NCBI GenBank assembly: GCA_030685025.1 | Contig: JAUXWC010000228.1 | Span: 1 to 64,000, forward strand | DNA: 64,000 nt | Origin: Rhodoferax sp. | GTDB lineage: Bacteria; Pseudomonadota; Gammaproteobacteria; Burkholderiales; Burkholderiaceae_C | Direction: 5' to 3' | In this document: piece after piece, positions 16,354-25,563 of the stretch | Position numbering within the stretch: position 1 is the first letter of the stretch | Layout: each line of letters begins with the position of its first letter | The notes under the pieces: generated by a model | Told to the model about the DNA's origin: nothing | What the model saw: the letters and a program-made list of their open reading frames with translations, nothing else | Database searches by the model: none | Translations under genes and position numbers: made by a program

Positions 16354-16469
16354 GCCAACATCCGACAATCAGTTGAGGACAGAGCTAAAGGTCTGTCCCG
16401 CAAAGTGAACAGCCGACATCCGACAATCAGTTGAGGACAGAGCTAAAGGTCTGTCCCGCAAAGTATCAG
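16354..16469 (+). repeat. GGACAGA/TCTGTCC repeat, copies 2 and 3 as a 58-bp tandem pair
   Basis: Two nearly identical 58-bp units (16354-16411 and 16412-16469) each carry CCGACAATCAGTTGAGGACAG followed by TCTGTCC and CCGCAAAGT. The second unit runs into ATCAGGAG, the Shine-Dalgarno sequence of livH at 16477. The pair lies in the gap between the binding-protein gene and livH and could form tandem hairpins in the mRNA. Confidence 0.8.
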
Positions 16470-16476
16470 GAGCACC

Positions 16477-17517
16477 ATGGACTTATCGATCGCCAGCATT
16501 CTCTTGGTGGACGGGCTGACCAACGGCGCGGTGTATGCGCTGTTGGGCCTGGCCACCGTGCTGGTGTTTGCGGTCACCCGCGTCATCTTTATTCCGCAGG
16601 GGGAGTTTGTCACCTATGGCGCGCTGACCTTGGCGATTCTTCAAACCGGCGCCGTGCCGGGCACGGTCTGGCTGCTGCTACTGATGGCCGGGCTGGCGGC
16701 GCTGACCGAGTCGTTTCACAGTTGGCAAAGGCACGCCTGCCTGAGCACTGCCGGCGTGGCCGCGCTCAGGGTATTGGCTTTTCCGGTTTGCATCGCGGGC
16801 ATCACGGTGTGGGCCGCGCCACTGCAGTTCTCGTTGTTGGTGCAGGCCACCCTGTCGGTCGCGATCGTCACCGCCTTCGGACCCCTGGTCTACCGGCTGG
16901 CCTACCAGTCGCTGGCGGATGCCAGCGCGCTGGTGTTGTTGATCGTCTCGGTGGGGGTGCACTTTGCGCTCACCGGCCTGGGGCTGTTGTTCTTTGGCGC
17001 CGAGGGTTTTCGCAACCCGCCTTTTTGGGACGCCCGCTTCAGCCTGGGTGCCGTCAACCTGACCGGGCAAGCCGTCATCGTGGCGTTGGCCTGCGCGGCG
17101 CTGATGGTGTTGCTGTGGTTGTTTTTTGAGCGCACCTTGTACGGCAAGGCCTTGCGCGCCACCGCCGTGAACCGGCTTGGGGCCCGGTTGATGGGCATCT
17201 CGTCGCAGGCGGCCGGGCAGCTCACCCTGGCCATGGCGGCGCTGATTGGCGCCTTGTCGGGTTTGTTGATTGGCCCGACCACGACCGTGTTTTATGACTC
17301 GGGTTTTCTGATTGGCCTCAAGGGTTTTGTGGCTGCCGTGATCGGTGGTCTGGCCAGCTACCCCGGCGCCGCGCTGGGGGCGCTGCTGGTGGGCGTGATT
17401 GAGGCCTTCGGCTCGTTCTGGGCCAGCGCCTTCAAGGAGGTGATTGTGTTCACCCTTATCCTGCCGGTGCTGCTGTGGCGCTCGCTGACCAGCGGCCATG
17501 CCGGCGAGGAACACTGA
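16477..17517 (+). CDS. livH: ABC transporter permease, LivH type
   Basis: The 346-residue inner-membrane permease has about eight hydrophobic segments and the LivH landmarks [20 protein letters not shown] near the start and a C-terminal [20 protein letters not shown], the conserved loop that contacts the ATPase. It should form the transmembrane channel with the LivM domain encoded next. It is somewhat longer than typical LivH (about 290-310), with an extra stretch around residues 75-110 ([15 protein letters not shown]). The ribosome binding site is provided by the end of a repeat unit. Confidence 0.9.
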   Translation: MDLSIASILLVDGLTNGAVYALLGLATVLVFAVTRVIFIPQGEFVTYGALTLAILQTGAVPGTVWLLLLMAGLAALTESFHSWQRHACLSTAGVAALRVLAFPVCIAGITVWAAPLQFSLLVQATLSVAIVTAFGPLVYRLAYQSLADASALVLLIVSVGVHFALTGLGLLFFGAEGFRNPPFWDARFSLGAVNLTGQAVIVALACAALMVLLWLFFERTLYGKALRATAVNRLGARLMGISSQAAGQLTLAMAALIGALSGLLIGPTTTVFYDSGFLIGLKGFVAAVIGGLASYPGAALGALLVGVIEAFGSFWASAFKEVIVFTLILPVLLWRSLTSGHAGEEH

Positions 17518-17518
17518 A

Positions 17519-19285
17519 GTGCGCTGGCAGCAGTGGGGTACGTGGGGCATCGCCGGGGCGATTACGTTGCTGGCGCTGTTGCCGGTGCCTGAATTCTGGA
17601 TCACCCAGCTCAACTACATTGGCCTGTCCAGCATGGCCGTGCTGGGTCTGGTGCTGCTGACCGGCATTGGTGGGCTAACCTCTTTCGGCCAGGCCGCCTT
17701 TGTCGGCATCGGTGCCTACACCACCGCCTGGCTGACCGTGCACACCGGCTTGTCGCCCTGGCTCACCTTGTTCATCGGCGTCGCCCTGACGGCGGCCAGC
17801 GCCGTGATGCTGGGCTGGCTCACGCTGCGCATGTCGGGCCACTACCTGCCGCTGGCCACACTGGCCTGGGGCCTGTCGCTGTACTACCTGATGGGCAACC
17901 TGGACGCGCTGGGCAAGTACGACGGCATTCTGGACGTGCCGGGCCTGTCGCTGCTGGGCTGGCAACTGGGCCAGGGGCGGGTCTTCATGGTGCTGACCTG
18001 GGGCCTGGTGCTGCTGGCCACGCTGGCCCTGCTGCGCTTGCTGGACTCGCGTGTCGGCCGCGCCATTCGCGCGCTCAAAACGGACTCGCAGATGGCGGAG
18101 TCCATGGGCATCGACACGCTGAGGTTCAAGATCGGCATCTTCGTGCTATCGGCCATGCTGGCCAGTGTTTCGGGCTGGCTGTACGCGCACTTTCAGCGCG
18201 CGGTGAACCCGTCGCCGTTCAGCGTGCACGCGGGCATCGAGTACCTGTTCATGGCGGTGTTGGGCGGTGCCGGCCATGTGTGGGGAGCCGTGGTCGGCGC
18301 CACCGTCACCAAGCTGATGGCCGACCAGTTGCAGGTGCTGCTGCCCAGGCTGATGGGCGCCAGTGGCAGCTTCGAGACCATCGTATTTGGTGTGCTGCTG
18401 GTCCTGACCCTGAAATACGCGCCCGAAGGCATCTGGGCCTTTGTCGACCGCAAGTTACCCAAAGCCCCGCGCCCGGTCAATTGGCACAACGCCGCTGCAT
18501 TGCCGCATCGCCCCAAGCCCGCCATGGGTGAGGTGGTGCTGCAAGCGCGTGACCTGAGCAAGACCTTTGGCGGTCTGGTGGCCGTCAACGCAATCAACTT
18601 CGAGGTCCGGGCGGGACAGATCGTGGGCCTGATCGGCCCGAACGGCGCGGGCAAGTCGACCACCTTCAACCTGATCACCGGCGTGCTCACGCTCAGCGGC
18701 GGCCAGGTGACGTTTCGCGGCGCCGATATCACCGGCCGGCCCTCGCGCGAGATCGCCAAGCTGGGGATCGCGCGCACCTTTCAGCACGTCAAGATGATTG
18801 CCGACATGACGGTGCTGGAGAACGTGGCACTGGGTGCCCATTTGCGCGGCCAACGGGGTGCGGCCTCGGCCATGCTGCGGCTTGATCGCCATGAGGAACA
18901 GGCGTTGTTGCGCGAAGCCGAGGCGCAACTGCGCCGGGTCGGCATGGGCGACTACCTGCACGAGCTGGCCGGCAACCTGGCGATGGGCCCGCAGCGTTTG
19001 CTGGAGATTGCCCGCGCCCTGTGCAACGACCCGGCGCTGCTGCTGCTGGACGAACCCGCCGCCGGCCTGCGTCACAAGGAAAAGCAGGCCTTGATCGGGG
19101 TGCTGCGCCAGCTCAAGACCGAGGGCCTGAGCATCCTGCTGGTGGAGCACGACATGGACCTGGTGATGGATATCAGCGACCGCATCGTCGTGATGGAGTT
19201 CGGCACTCGCCTGCTCGAAGGCACACCCGAAGAAATCCAGGCCAGCCCGGCCGTGCGCGCGGCCTACCTGGGTACCGAGCACTGA
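17519..19285 (+). CDS. Fused ABC permease-ATPase (LivM-LivG)
   Basis: One continuous frame encodes a LivM-type permease (residues about 1-325; [36 protein letters not shown]) joined by a linker to a LivG-type ATPase (residues about 337-588). The ATPase has Walker [20 protein letters not shown], the LivG-type signature loop [18 protein letters not shown] and Walker [12 protein letters not shown]. LivM and LivG are usually separate; this fusion ties one permease to one ATPase. I chose GTG at 17519, 2 bp after the livH stop with GAGGA ahead, over an ATG at 17498 that overlaps livH. The energy-coupling role is clear; the substrate follows from the operon. Confidence 0.88.
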   Translation: MRWQQWGTWGIAGAITLLALLPVPEFWITQLNYIGLSSMAVLGLVLLTGIGGLTSFGQAAFVGIGAYTTAWLTVHTGLSPWLTLFIGVALTAASAVMLGWLTLRMSGHYLPLATLAWGLSLYYLMGNLDALGKYDGILDVPGLSLLGWQLGQGRVFMVLTWGLVLLATLALLRLLDSRVGRAIRALKTDSQMAESMGIDTLRFKIGIFVLSAMLASVSGWLYAHFQRAVNPSPFSVHAGIEYLFMAVLGGAGHVWGAVVGATVTKLMADQLQVLLPRLMGASGSFETIVFGVLLVLTLKYAPEGIWAFVDRKLPKAPRPVNWHNAAALPHRPKPAMGEVVLQARDLSKTFGGLVAVNAINFEVRAGQIVGLIGPNGAGKSTTFNLITGVLTLSGGQVTFRGADITGRPSREIAKLGIARTFQHVKMIADMTVLENVALGAHLRGQRGAASAMLRLDRHEEQALLREAEAQLRRVGMGDYLHELAGNLAMGPQRLLEIARALCNDPALLLLDEPAAGLRHKEKQALIGVLRQLKTEGLSILLVEHDMDLVMDISDRIVVMEFGTRLLEGTPEEIQASPAVRAAYLGTEH

Positions 19286-19297
19286 ACCGGTCCGCCC

Positions 19298-20044
19298 ATG
19301 AACACCCCGCTGCTCAAAGTACAGGGATTACACGCCGGTTATGGCAAGGCCGAAGTGCTGCGTGGCATCAGCCTGGAGGCCGCGCCGGGCAGCATCGTCA
19401 CGGTCATCGGCCCCAACGGCGCGGGCAAGTCCACCTTGCTCAATGCGCTGATGGGCGTGCTGCCTGCAACCGGCGCGGTTGACTTCGCGGGACAGTCCAT
19501 CAACAAGCTGGCGCTGGAAGAGCGCGTCATGCTGGGCGTGGCGCTGGTGCCCGAACGACGCGAGCTATTTGGCAGCATGACAGTGCAGGACAACCTGGTG
19601 CTGGGCGCCTACCGCCAGGTGCGGCTGCACAACCCGCGCTGGCGCGGTCAACTGGAGGTGGTGTTCGAGTTGTTTCCGCGCCTGTTGGAGCGCCGCACCC
19701 AGCAGGCCGGCACGCTGTCCGGCGGTGAGCGGCAAATGCTGGCGCTGGGTCGCGCCCTGATGTCTGGCCCGAAGTTGCTGATGCTCGACGAACCCAGCCT
19801 GGGTCTGGCACCCCTGGTAGTGAAGGACATCTTTCGCACCATTGATGCCTTGCGCAAGACCGGCGTCACCACTTTGCTGGTGGAGCAAAATGCGCGCGCC
19901 GCGCTGGAGATGGCGGACTATGGTTACGTGCTGGAGATGGGCGAAATTGCCTTGCAGGGGAGCGCCTCGGAACTGGCTAACGATCCGCGCGTGATTGACG
20001 CCTACTTGGGCGCAGCGCGCGCCGGCAAGGCCAGCACAGCATGA
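19298..20044 (+). CDS. livF: ABC transporter ATP-binding protein, LivF type
   Basis: The 248-residue ATPase carries Walker [18 protein letters not shown] near residue 40, the signature TLSGGERQMLALGRALM and Walker B LLMLDEPSLGLAPLV, followed by the switch His region expressed as LLVEQNARAALEMADYGYV. It should pair with the LivG domain of the fused protein to energise uptake. It starts 12 bp after the fused gene and overlaps the following MarR gene by 4 bp (ATGA), confirming a single operon. Confidence 0.93.
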   Translation: MNTPLLKVQGLHAGYGKAEVLRGISLEAAPGSIVTVIGPNGAGKSTLLNALMGVLPATGAVDFAGQSINKLALEERVMLGVALVPERRELFGSMTVQDNLVLGAYRQVRLHNPRWRGQLEVVFELFPRLLERRTQQAGTLSGGERQMLALGRALMSGPKLLMLDEPSLGLAPLVVKDIFRTIDALRKTGVTTLLVEQNARAALEMADYGYVLEMGEIALQGSASELANDPRVIDAYLGAARAGKASTA

Positions 20045-20523
20045 ACGCGCGCCCAACAATCCACCCGGCGGGCGTAGCGGCTGGCACCCCCTGCGTCGAT
20101 GAGGTCAATACCAGCTACCTCGAAAGCCTGCTGGGCTACAACGCGCGCCGCGCGGCCTTGGTGGTGATTGAGGTCTTCCTGCAACGCATGGCGGTTTATG
20201 ACTTGCGCCCGGTCGACTTCTCGGTGCTGTCCCTGGTGACACACAACCCAGGCATCACCTCACGGCAACTGTGCACCGCGCTGGGCATCCTGGCGCCCAA
20301 CCTGGTGGGGATGGTCAAGGTGCTGGAGAAACGTGGCCTGATTCAGCGCCTGCCCCACCCGCATGATGGCCGGGCCATGGGCCTGCACCTGACCGCGCCC
20401 GGCAAGAAGATGATGCGCGCAGCAGAACAAACCGCCTCCGAGCTCGAAACCGAAGTCGCCGCCAGGCTGACACTCACCGAACGCACCACCTTGCTCAAGC
20501 TGCTTAAGAAGGTCTACAAGTAG
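20041..20523 (+). CDS. MarR-family transcriptional regulator
   Basis: This 160-residue winged-helix protein has the MarR core: VDFSVLSLVTHNPGITSRQL, APNLVGMVKVLEKRGLIQRL and the wing HPHDGRAMGLHLTAPGKKMM. MarR proteins often repress operons for aromatic degradation and release DNA on binding the aromatic CoA thioester (CouR with p-coumaroyl-CoA is a known example). It is the last gene of the operon, overlapping livF by 4 bp, and is the leading candidate to bind the palindrome in the operon promoter at 11972-11985. That assignment is inference; no binding residues can be checked here. Confidence 0.9.
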   Translation: MNARPTIHPAGVAAGTPCVDEVNTSYLESLLGYNARRAALVVIEVFLQRMAVYDLRPVDFSVLSLVTHNPGITSRQLCTALGILAPNLVGMVKVLEKRGLIQRLPHPHDGRAMGLHLTAPGKKMMRAAEQTASELETEVAARLTLTERTTLLKLLKKVYK

Positions 20524-20562
20524 GCCAGCTTTCCGGCGTCATTGGCCCGACCCGTTGCGGCC

Positions 20563-21516
20563 TCAAGCGGGCTGCAAAAACTCGCGGCTGATGTGCGAAC
20601 CCAGGTCGTTGACGCGGTCCAGGAACTGGGTCAGGTAGGCGTGCAAGCCCATCGCCAGGACTTCATCGATGCGACCGTACTGCAGTTCAGCGCGCAGCTT
20701 GCCAGCACGGCGCAGGGTTTCGCTGGCCGGGTCGTCGCTGACCTTGCCCAGGTTGTGGACCACCTCATTGACACTGGCGTGCAAGGAGCGTGGCATGTCG
20801 GCGCGCAGAATCAGCAGGTCAGCCACGCGCTCGGGCTTGATCACGTCGCGGTAGACCTTGCGGTAAATCTCGAAACCCGACACGCTGCGCAGAATGGCGC
20901 TCCAGTGGTAGAAGTCGTATTCCTGGTCGCGGGCGTTGGCGGTGCCATGGAAGTCGGTCTCCAGCGCGTGGAACTTCACGTCCACGAGGCGCGCCGTGTT
21001 GTCCGCGCGCTCCAGAAAAGTGCCCAGGCGCATGAAGTACAAGGCCTCATCCATCAGCATGGTGCCCAGCGTGACCCCGCGCGACAGGTGCGAGCGGAAC
21101 TTGACCCACTCGAAGAACTGGGCCGGGTCGCGTTCGAAGTCACCGGCGCGAATCATGCGGCGCACCTCCAGCCAGGTCTGGTTATGGGTCTCCCAGACCT
21201 CGGTGGTGAGCGTGCCGCGCACGGCGCGGGCGTTTTCACGCGCCGCACTCAGGCAGGACATGATGCTTGACGGATTGCTCTCGTCCTTGACCATGAAGTC
21301 CAGCACATCGCTGGCGCGCACGTCGCCGTGCTGGTAGTTGTAGGCGCCCAGCAGTTCGCTGATGGACAGCAGGCCCTCCCAACCAACCTGGGCCACCGCC
21401 GCCGATTGCGGCAACAGCGAGGTCTGGTAGTTGACGTCGAGCATGCGCGCGGTGTTTTCGGCGCGCTCGGTGTAGCGCGACATCCAGAACAAATGATCGG
21501 CGGTGCGGCTTAACAT
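20563..21516 (-). CDS. Alpha-E domain protein (DUF403)
   Basis: This 317-residue, mostly helical protein opens with the family motif LSRTADHLFWMSRYTERAEN and contains EVWETHNQTWLEVRRM. Alpha-E proteins are found next to circularly permuted ATP-grasp proteins and transglutaminases, in predicted peptide-modification systems; their biochemical role is not established. It overlaps the end of the upstream ATP-grasp gene by 7 bp, so the two form one unit. The third usual partner, a transglutaminase-fold protein, is not adjacent; a plausible one is at 52063-52962. Confidence 0.88.
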   Translation of the reverse strand: MLSRTADHLFWMSRYTERAENTARMLDVNYQTSLLPQSAAVAQVGWEGLLSISELLGAYNYQHGDVRASDVLDFMVKDESNPSSIMSCLSAARENARAVRGTLTTEVWETHNQTWLEVRRMIRAGDFERDPAQFFEWVKFRSHLSRGVTLGTMLMDEALYFMRLGTFLERADNTARLVDVKFHALETDFHGTANARDQEYDFYHWSAILRSVSGFEIYRKVYRDVIKPERVADLLILRADMPRSLHASVNEVVHNLGKVSDDPASETLRRAGKLRAELQYGRIDEVLAMGLHAYLTQFLDRVNDLGSHISREFLQPA

Positions 21517-22982
21517 GGCGTCTCCAGTATCCAGGTATCTTTGGTGCCGCCGCCTTGCGACGAGTTAACCACCAGCGAGCCCTCTTTCAAGGCCACGCGG
21601 GTCAGACCACCGGGCACCATTTGGATCGACTTGCCGCACAGCACGTAAGGCCGAAAGTCAATGTGGCGCGGAGCCAGGCCACTCTCGACATAGGTAGGAC
21701 AACTCGACAGGCTCAGCGTGGGCTGGGCGATGTAACCGCCCGGGCGCGCCAGCAGGGCCTGGCGGAAAGCCTCGATCTCGGCCTTGCTGGCCGCTGGCCC
21801 CACCAGCATGCCGTAGCCGCCGGCGCCATGCACCTCCTTGACCACCAGTTCGTCCAGATGGGCCAGGGTGTAGGCCAGGTCCTCGGGTTTGCGGCACATC
21901 CAGGTCGGCACGTTCTTGAGAATCGGCTTCTCACCGAGATAGAACTCGATCATGGCCGGCACGTAGGGGTAGATCGACTTGTCATCGGCCACCCCCGTGC
22001 CCACTGCGTTGCAGAGGCTGACATGGCCAGCGCGGTAGGCCTCGATCAGGCCCGCACAACCCAGGGTGGAACCGCTGCGAAACTCACGCGGGTCCAGGAA
22101 GTCGTCGTCGACCCGCCGGTAGATCACGTCGACCCGGCGCGGCCCCCGCGTGGTGCGCATGTAGACAAAATTGTCCCGCGTGAACAGGTCCTGGCCTTCG
22201 ACCAGCTCGACCCCCATTTGCTGCGCCAAAAAGGCGTGCTCGAAGTAGGCGCTGTTGTGCATGCCCGGCGTGAGCACCACCACGGTTGGCTCGGCCGTGG
22301 TGGCGGGGCTGCTCTGGCGCAGGGTCTCCAGCAGCAGATCGGGGTAGTGCGCAACCGGGGCCACTTGGTGCGCGCTGAACAGTTCGGGGAACAGCCGCAT
22401 CATCATCTTGCGGTCTTCCAGCATGTAGGACACCCCACTGGGCACGCGCAGATTGTCTTCCAGCACGTAGTAGTCGCCGTCGCCTTGTGCATTGGCGGCG
22501 CGCACGATGTCGATGCCCGAGACGTGAGAGTAGACTTGGTTGGGCACCTCCACGCCGATCATCTGGGGCCGAAACTGGGCGTTGCGCTCCACTTGGTCGC
22601 GTGGCACCAGTCCCGCCCTCAGGATCTCCTGCCCGTGGTACACATCATGGACGAAACGGTTCAAGGCCGTGACGCGTTGGACCAGTCCGCGCTCCATCAT
22701 GGCCCAGTCCTGCGCCGAGATGATGCGCGGGATCAGGTCAAACGGAATCAGCCGCTCGGCACCCGCGCCCTCCCCGTCCTTGTCGCCATAGATCGCAAAA
22801 GTGATACCGACACGGCGAAAAACCATCTCGGCCTCGGCGCGCCGACTGGCCATCACAGCCGGATCTTGGCGCGCCAGCCATTGCGCAAACACCCGGTAGT
22901 GCGCGCGCACCGCCGCCGGGTCGCTCGCCGAGCCGTAGGGCACGGCGGTGTACATCTCGTCAAATTTCTGCATGGATTGCAT
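21510..22982 (-). CDS. Circularly permuted ATP-grasp protein (DUF404/DUF407)
   Basis: This 490-residue protein has the features of the circularly permuted ATP-grasp family: FDEMYTAVPYGSASDPAAVR at the start, RAANAQGDGDYYVLEDNLRV (acidic metal-binding region), VVLTPGMHNSAYFEHAFL, and the end ITRVALKEGSLVVNSSQGGG with DTW. ATP-grasp enzymes ligate a carboxylate to an amine or thiol through an acyl phosphate. With the alpha-E partner this is expected to make or modify peptides, but the product is unknown. The ATG at 22982 is followed by a short spacer to the repeat at 23092. The family call is firm. Confidence 0.9.
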   Translation of the reverse strand: MQSMQKFDEMYTAVPYGSASDPAAVRAHYRVFAQWLARQDPAVMASRRAEAEMVFRRVGITFAIYGDKDGEGAGAERLIPFDLIPRIISAQDWAMMERGLVQRVTALNRFVHDVYHGQEILRAGLVPRDQVERNAQFRPQMIGVEVPNQVYSHVSGIDIVRAANAQGDGDYYVLEDNLRVPSGVSYMLEDRKMMMRLFPELFSAHQVAPVAHYPDLLLETLRQSSPATTAEPTVVVLTPGMHNSAYFEHAFLAQQMGVELVEGQDLFTRDNFVYMRTTRGPRRVDVIYRRVDDDFLDPREFRSGSTLGCAGLIEAYRAGHVSLCNAVGTGVADDKSIYPYVPAMIEFYLGEKPILKNVPTWMCRKPEDLAYTLAHLDELVVKEVHGAGGYGMLVGPAASKAEIEAFRQALLARPGGYIAQPTLSLSSCPTYVESGLAPRHIDFRPYVLCGKSIQMVPGGLTRVALKEGSLVVNSSQGGGTKDTWILETPC

Positions 22983-23091
22983 CGCTCCTGGCTACAGCTT
23001 ACTGTGAAAGAACATTCCCATGGGCTGCCATTGCAGCCCCCGAGCCGCAATCCACGCTCGCCGGCGAGCACCTGCGCGGGCGCAACATGGA

Positions 23092-23110
23092 TTGCGGGTC
23101 AGGCCCGCAA
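23092..23110. repeat. Small inverted repeat TTGCGGG-N5-CCCGCAA, second copy
   Basis: Perfect 7-bp arms at 23092-23098 and 23104-23110 match those at 4067-4085. It lies between comEC and the ATP-grasp gene, where the 150-bp gap otherwise shows no gene. Confidence 0.6.
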
Positions 23111-23132
23111 CGACGAGTTGTTTCATGATTCA

Positions 23133-25532
23133 CTATGGCACAAAATGGTGCCAGTAACGCCGGCTGACGTCGCGCTGGCACCGCACTTGGTCCGGCTCGG
23201 CGCTGCGCCAGTCAGCCGCACCACAATGGGGCGAATCGACGACCCGGACCTGGCGCGCGGCATACCGCGCCATCACCACCGGGGCGGGGTGGCCAAACCG
23301 GTTGCGATAGCCCGATTGCACCAGCGCGATGCGTGGCGACACCGCATCGAGGAATCCCTCGCTGCTGGAGGTCTTGCTGCCGTGATGCGGCACCAGCAGC
23401 ACATCGGCCTTCAGCGCCGCGCCGCGCTGCACCAGCGCTGCCTCTTGCTGGGCTTCGATGTCGCCCACCAGCAGCGCGGTCTGGCGGCCATTGCCAATGC
23501 GCAGCACGCAACTCAGAGCGTTGGGCTTGGCGCCCGGCATATAGTCACCCGGCGTCGGATGCAGAAGCTCGAAATCCACACCGTCCCACCGCCAGCGCTC
23601 GCCCGCAAGACAGCGTGCGGCCGGTCGGTGGGTCTGCAGCGGATGACTGTCCTCGATCGAGCTGAGCATCAAAGCCTGCGGCTGCATCGCCAGCACGGCT
23701 TGCGCCCCGCCGGTGTGATCGCTGTCGCGGTGACTCAGCACCACCGTATCCACCCGTTCCCCCAGTGCCCGCAACAAGGGCACCAGCACGCGGTGCCCAG
23801 CGTCACTCTCGCGGCTGAAGCGCGGCCCGGCGTCATACACCAAGGCGTGCTTGGCGGTGCGAACCAGTACGGCATTGCCCTGCCCAACGTCGGCTGCGAG
23901 CAACTCGAACTCGCCAACCGTCGGGCGCGGCGCCTGCCACAACAACACCGGCAAGATCAAGGGCAAGCCCTGCAGGCGCAAGCCCAGGGGCCAGCGCATG
24001 GCCAACAGCAAACCGCCCGCCACACCCGCCACACCCGCCCACAGCGGCGCCTGCGCCACCGACACCGTGGCAAACGGCAGCATGGCCAGCGCTTGCAGGC
24101 AGGCCGTCAGGGCAACAATGGCCCAGCCCGCCAAATCCCACAATGGCGCCACCAGCACCCCCAGCATGGCCAGTGGCGTGATGACCAGGGTCACCCAGGG
24201 GATCGCCAGGGCGTTGGCCGCCAGACCGACCAATGACACCTGCCCGAACAGCAGCAAGGTGAGCGGCGTCAGGGCGAGGGTGATGACCCATTGCTCCGCA
24301 AACATGGCTTTCACCCGAGCCCGCGCGCCGGATGGAGGTGCGTGGGCCACGCCGGGCCCGGTGGCGAACAACACGCCGACCGCCACAAAACTCAGCCAGA
24401 ATCCCGCCTGCAGCAGCGCCCAGGGGTCCGCCAGCAGCACCGCCACACAGGCCAGCAGCCAGACGTGGGGCCAGGGCCATTGCCGGCCGCTCCAACGCAA
24501 CGCGGCCACCGTGGCCAACATCAACACCGTGCGCTGTGAGGGTACGCCCCAGCCGCTGAAATAGGCATACGAGAAGGCCAGCAACACGCCGCCCAGCAAC
24601 GCCGCCGTTGGCGCTGGCAGCATCAGGCACAGGCGGCCTGAGCGGCGCCACAGCACCGACACCAGCAGAGCTGCCAACCAGGCAAACATGGTCACGTGCA
24701 GCCCTGAGATGCTCATCAAGTGCGCCACGCCAGTGGCACGAAACACGTCCCAATCGGCGCGTTCAATCGCATTCTGGTCGCCCACCACCAAGGCAGCAAT
24801 CAGGCCCGCCGATTGGCGCTGCGCCACACGTTCGAAAATCTTGTCGCGCACAGACTGGCGTGCCCACTCCACCGGATGCAAGTAGGTCTGCGCCAGGCGT
24901 TGTGGTCGTGGATCATTCGGTCCGCCGCGCACATAACCACTGGCCTGCAGACCCTGCTCCCACAGCCAAAGCTCGTAGTCGAAACCATGGGGATTGAGGT
25001 TGCCGTGCGGCGCTTTCAGGCGCACGGTCATTTGCCAGCGCTCGCCCGCGCGCAAATCGGGTATCGGTTGGGCCACTTGAGGCTGCGCGCCGCTACCAAC
25101 CTCGCCACCACCCAGCGCGCCATACCAGCTCAAATAGATCCTCGGTGGCAGCCTGACTGTCTGGCGGCCCATGTGCGCGGACGTCACATCGAATCGAAAG
25201 CGCAGGCCGTTGTCAAAGCGCTGCGGCATCGCGGCCACCACACCCTGCACCGCGAGGTCACGGCCCTCCAACTCGGGCGCCAATGCATTGTGGTGCAGCA
25301 GGGTGCCGCGCAAGCCGGCCACCCCGCCTGCGGCACAGGCCAGGGCGAGCACCGTCAGACTGGTGCGCCATGCCCTGCCACTCAGGTGCGTGGCCACCAG
25401 CACCCACGCCAGCACCCCCGCAAACACCATGGCGGCGTAGGCGGACCACGACCACAGGCTCGGCTGGCGCAATTGCAGCGCCGTTCCAAGCACCATGCCG
25501 AGCAAGGCGGGAAGGATCAGCGAGGCGCGCAT
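23133..25532 (-). CDS. comEC: DNA internalization competence protein ComEC/Rec2
   Basis: The 799-residue protein combines an N-terminal membrane region, an OB-like domain (DUF4131), the Competence domain with many helices (residues about 220-520, including VAHLMSISGLHVTMFAWLAA) and a C-terminal metallo-beta-lactamase domain. The latter shows VLSHRDSDHTGGAQAVL, LVGDIEAQQEAALVQRG and LLVPHHGSKTSSSEGF. ComEC forms the inner-membrane channel that carries single-stranded DNA into the cell. I chose the ATG at 25532 (MRASLILPALLG) because it gives a normal hydrophobic N-terminus; a longer frame runs into the kinase gene. The protein appears intact. Confidence 0.92.
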   Translation of the reverse strand: MRASLILPALLGMVLGTALQLRQPSLWSWSAYAAMVFAGVLAWVLVATHLSGRAWRTSLTVLALACAAGGVAGLRGTLLHHNALAPELEGRDLAVQGVVAAMPQRFDNGLRFRFDVTSAHMGRQTVRLPPRIYLSWYGALGGGEVGSGAQPQVAQPIPDLRAGERWQMTVRLKAPHGNLNPHGFDYELWLWEQGLQASGYVRGGPNDPRPQRLAQTYLHPVEWARQSVRDKIFERVAQRQSAGLIAALVVGDQNAIERADWDVFRATGVAHLMSISGLHVTMFAWLAALLVSVLWRRSGRLCLMLPAPTAALLGGVLLAFSYAYFSGWGVPSQRTVLMLATVAALRWSGRQWPWPHVWLLACVAVLLADPWALLQAGFWLSFVAVGVLFATGPGVAHAPPSGARARVKAMFAEQWVITLALTPLTLLLFGQVSLVGLAANALAIPWVTLVITPLAMLGVLVAPLWDLAGWAIVALTACLQALAMLPFATVSVAQAPLWAGVAGVAGGLLLAMRWPLGLRLQGLPLILPVLLWQAPRPTVGEFELLAADVGQGNAVLVRTAKHALVYDAGPRFSRESDAGHRVLVPLLRALGERVDTVVLSHRDSDHTGGAQAVLAMQPQALMLSSIEDSHPLQTHRPAARCLAGERWRWDGVDFELLHPTPGDYMPGAKPNALSCVLRIGNGRQTALLVGDIEAQQEAALVQRGAALKADVLLVPHHGSKTSSSEGFLDAVSPRIALVQSGYRNRFGHPAPVVMARYAARQVRVVDSPHCGAADWRSAEPDQVRCQRDVSRRYWHHFVP

Positions 25533-25563
25533 CAAGCCCCAATTGGGTGGAGCTGGGCGGCGT

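Noticed and set aside
16354..16469. Tandem 58-bp repeats considered as a CRISPR array
   Set aside because: Only two units without variable spacers, no cas genes, and the same unit occurs singly elsewhere at gene edges.
16431..17129. Open frame starting in the repeat and running through livH in another frame
   Set aside because: It starts with translated repeat sequence (a shared pattern with the frame at 12809) and lies out of frame over livH, a clear permease.
17498..17518. Upstream ATG start for the LivM-LivG protein
   Set aside because: It overlaps livH by 20 bp and has no ribosome binding site, whereas GTG at 17519 has GAGGA at the right distance.
21555..24236. 893-codon open frame on the plus strand, antisense to the ATP-grasp and comEC genes
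   Set aside because: It covers two well-supported genes on the other strand and shows no domain or family motif. Long antisense frames are common in GC-rich DNA.
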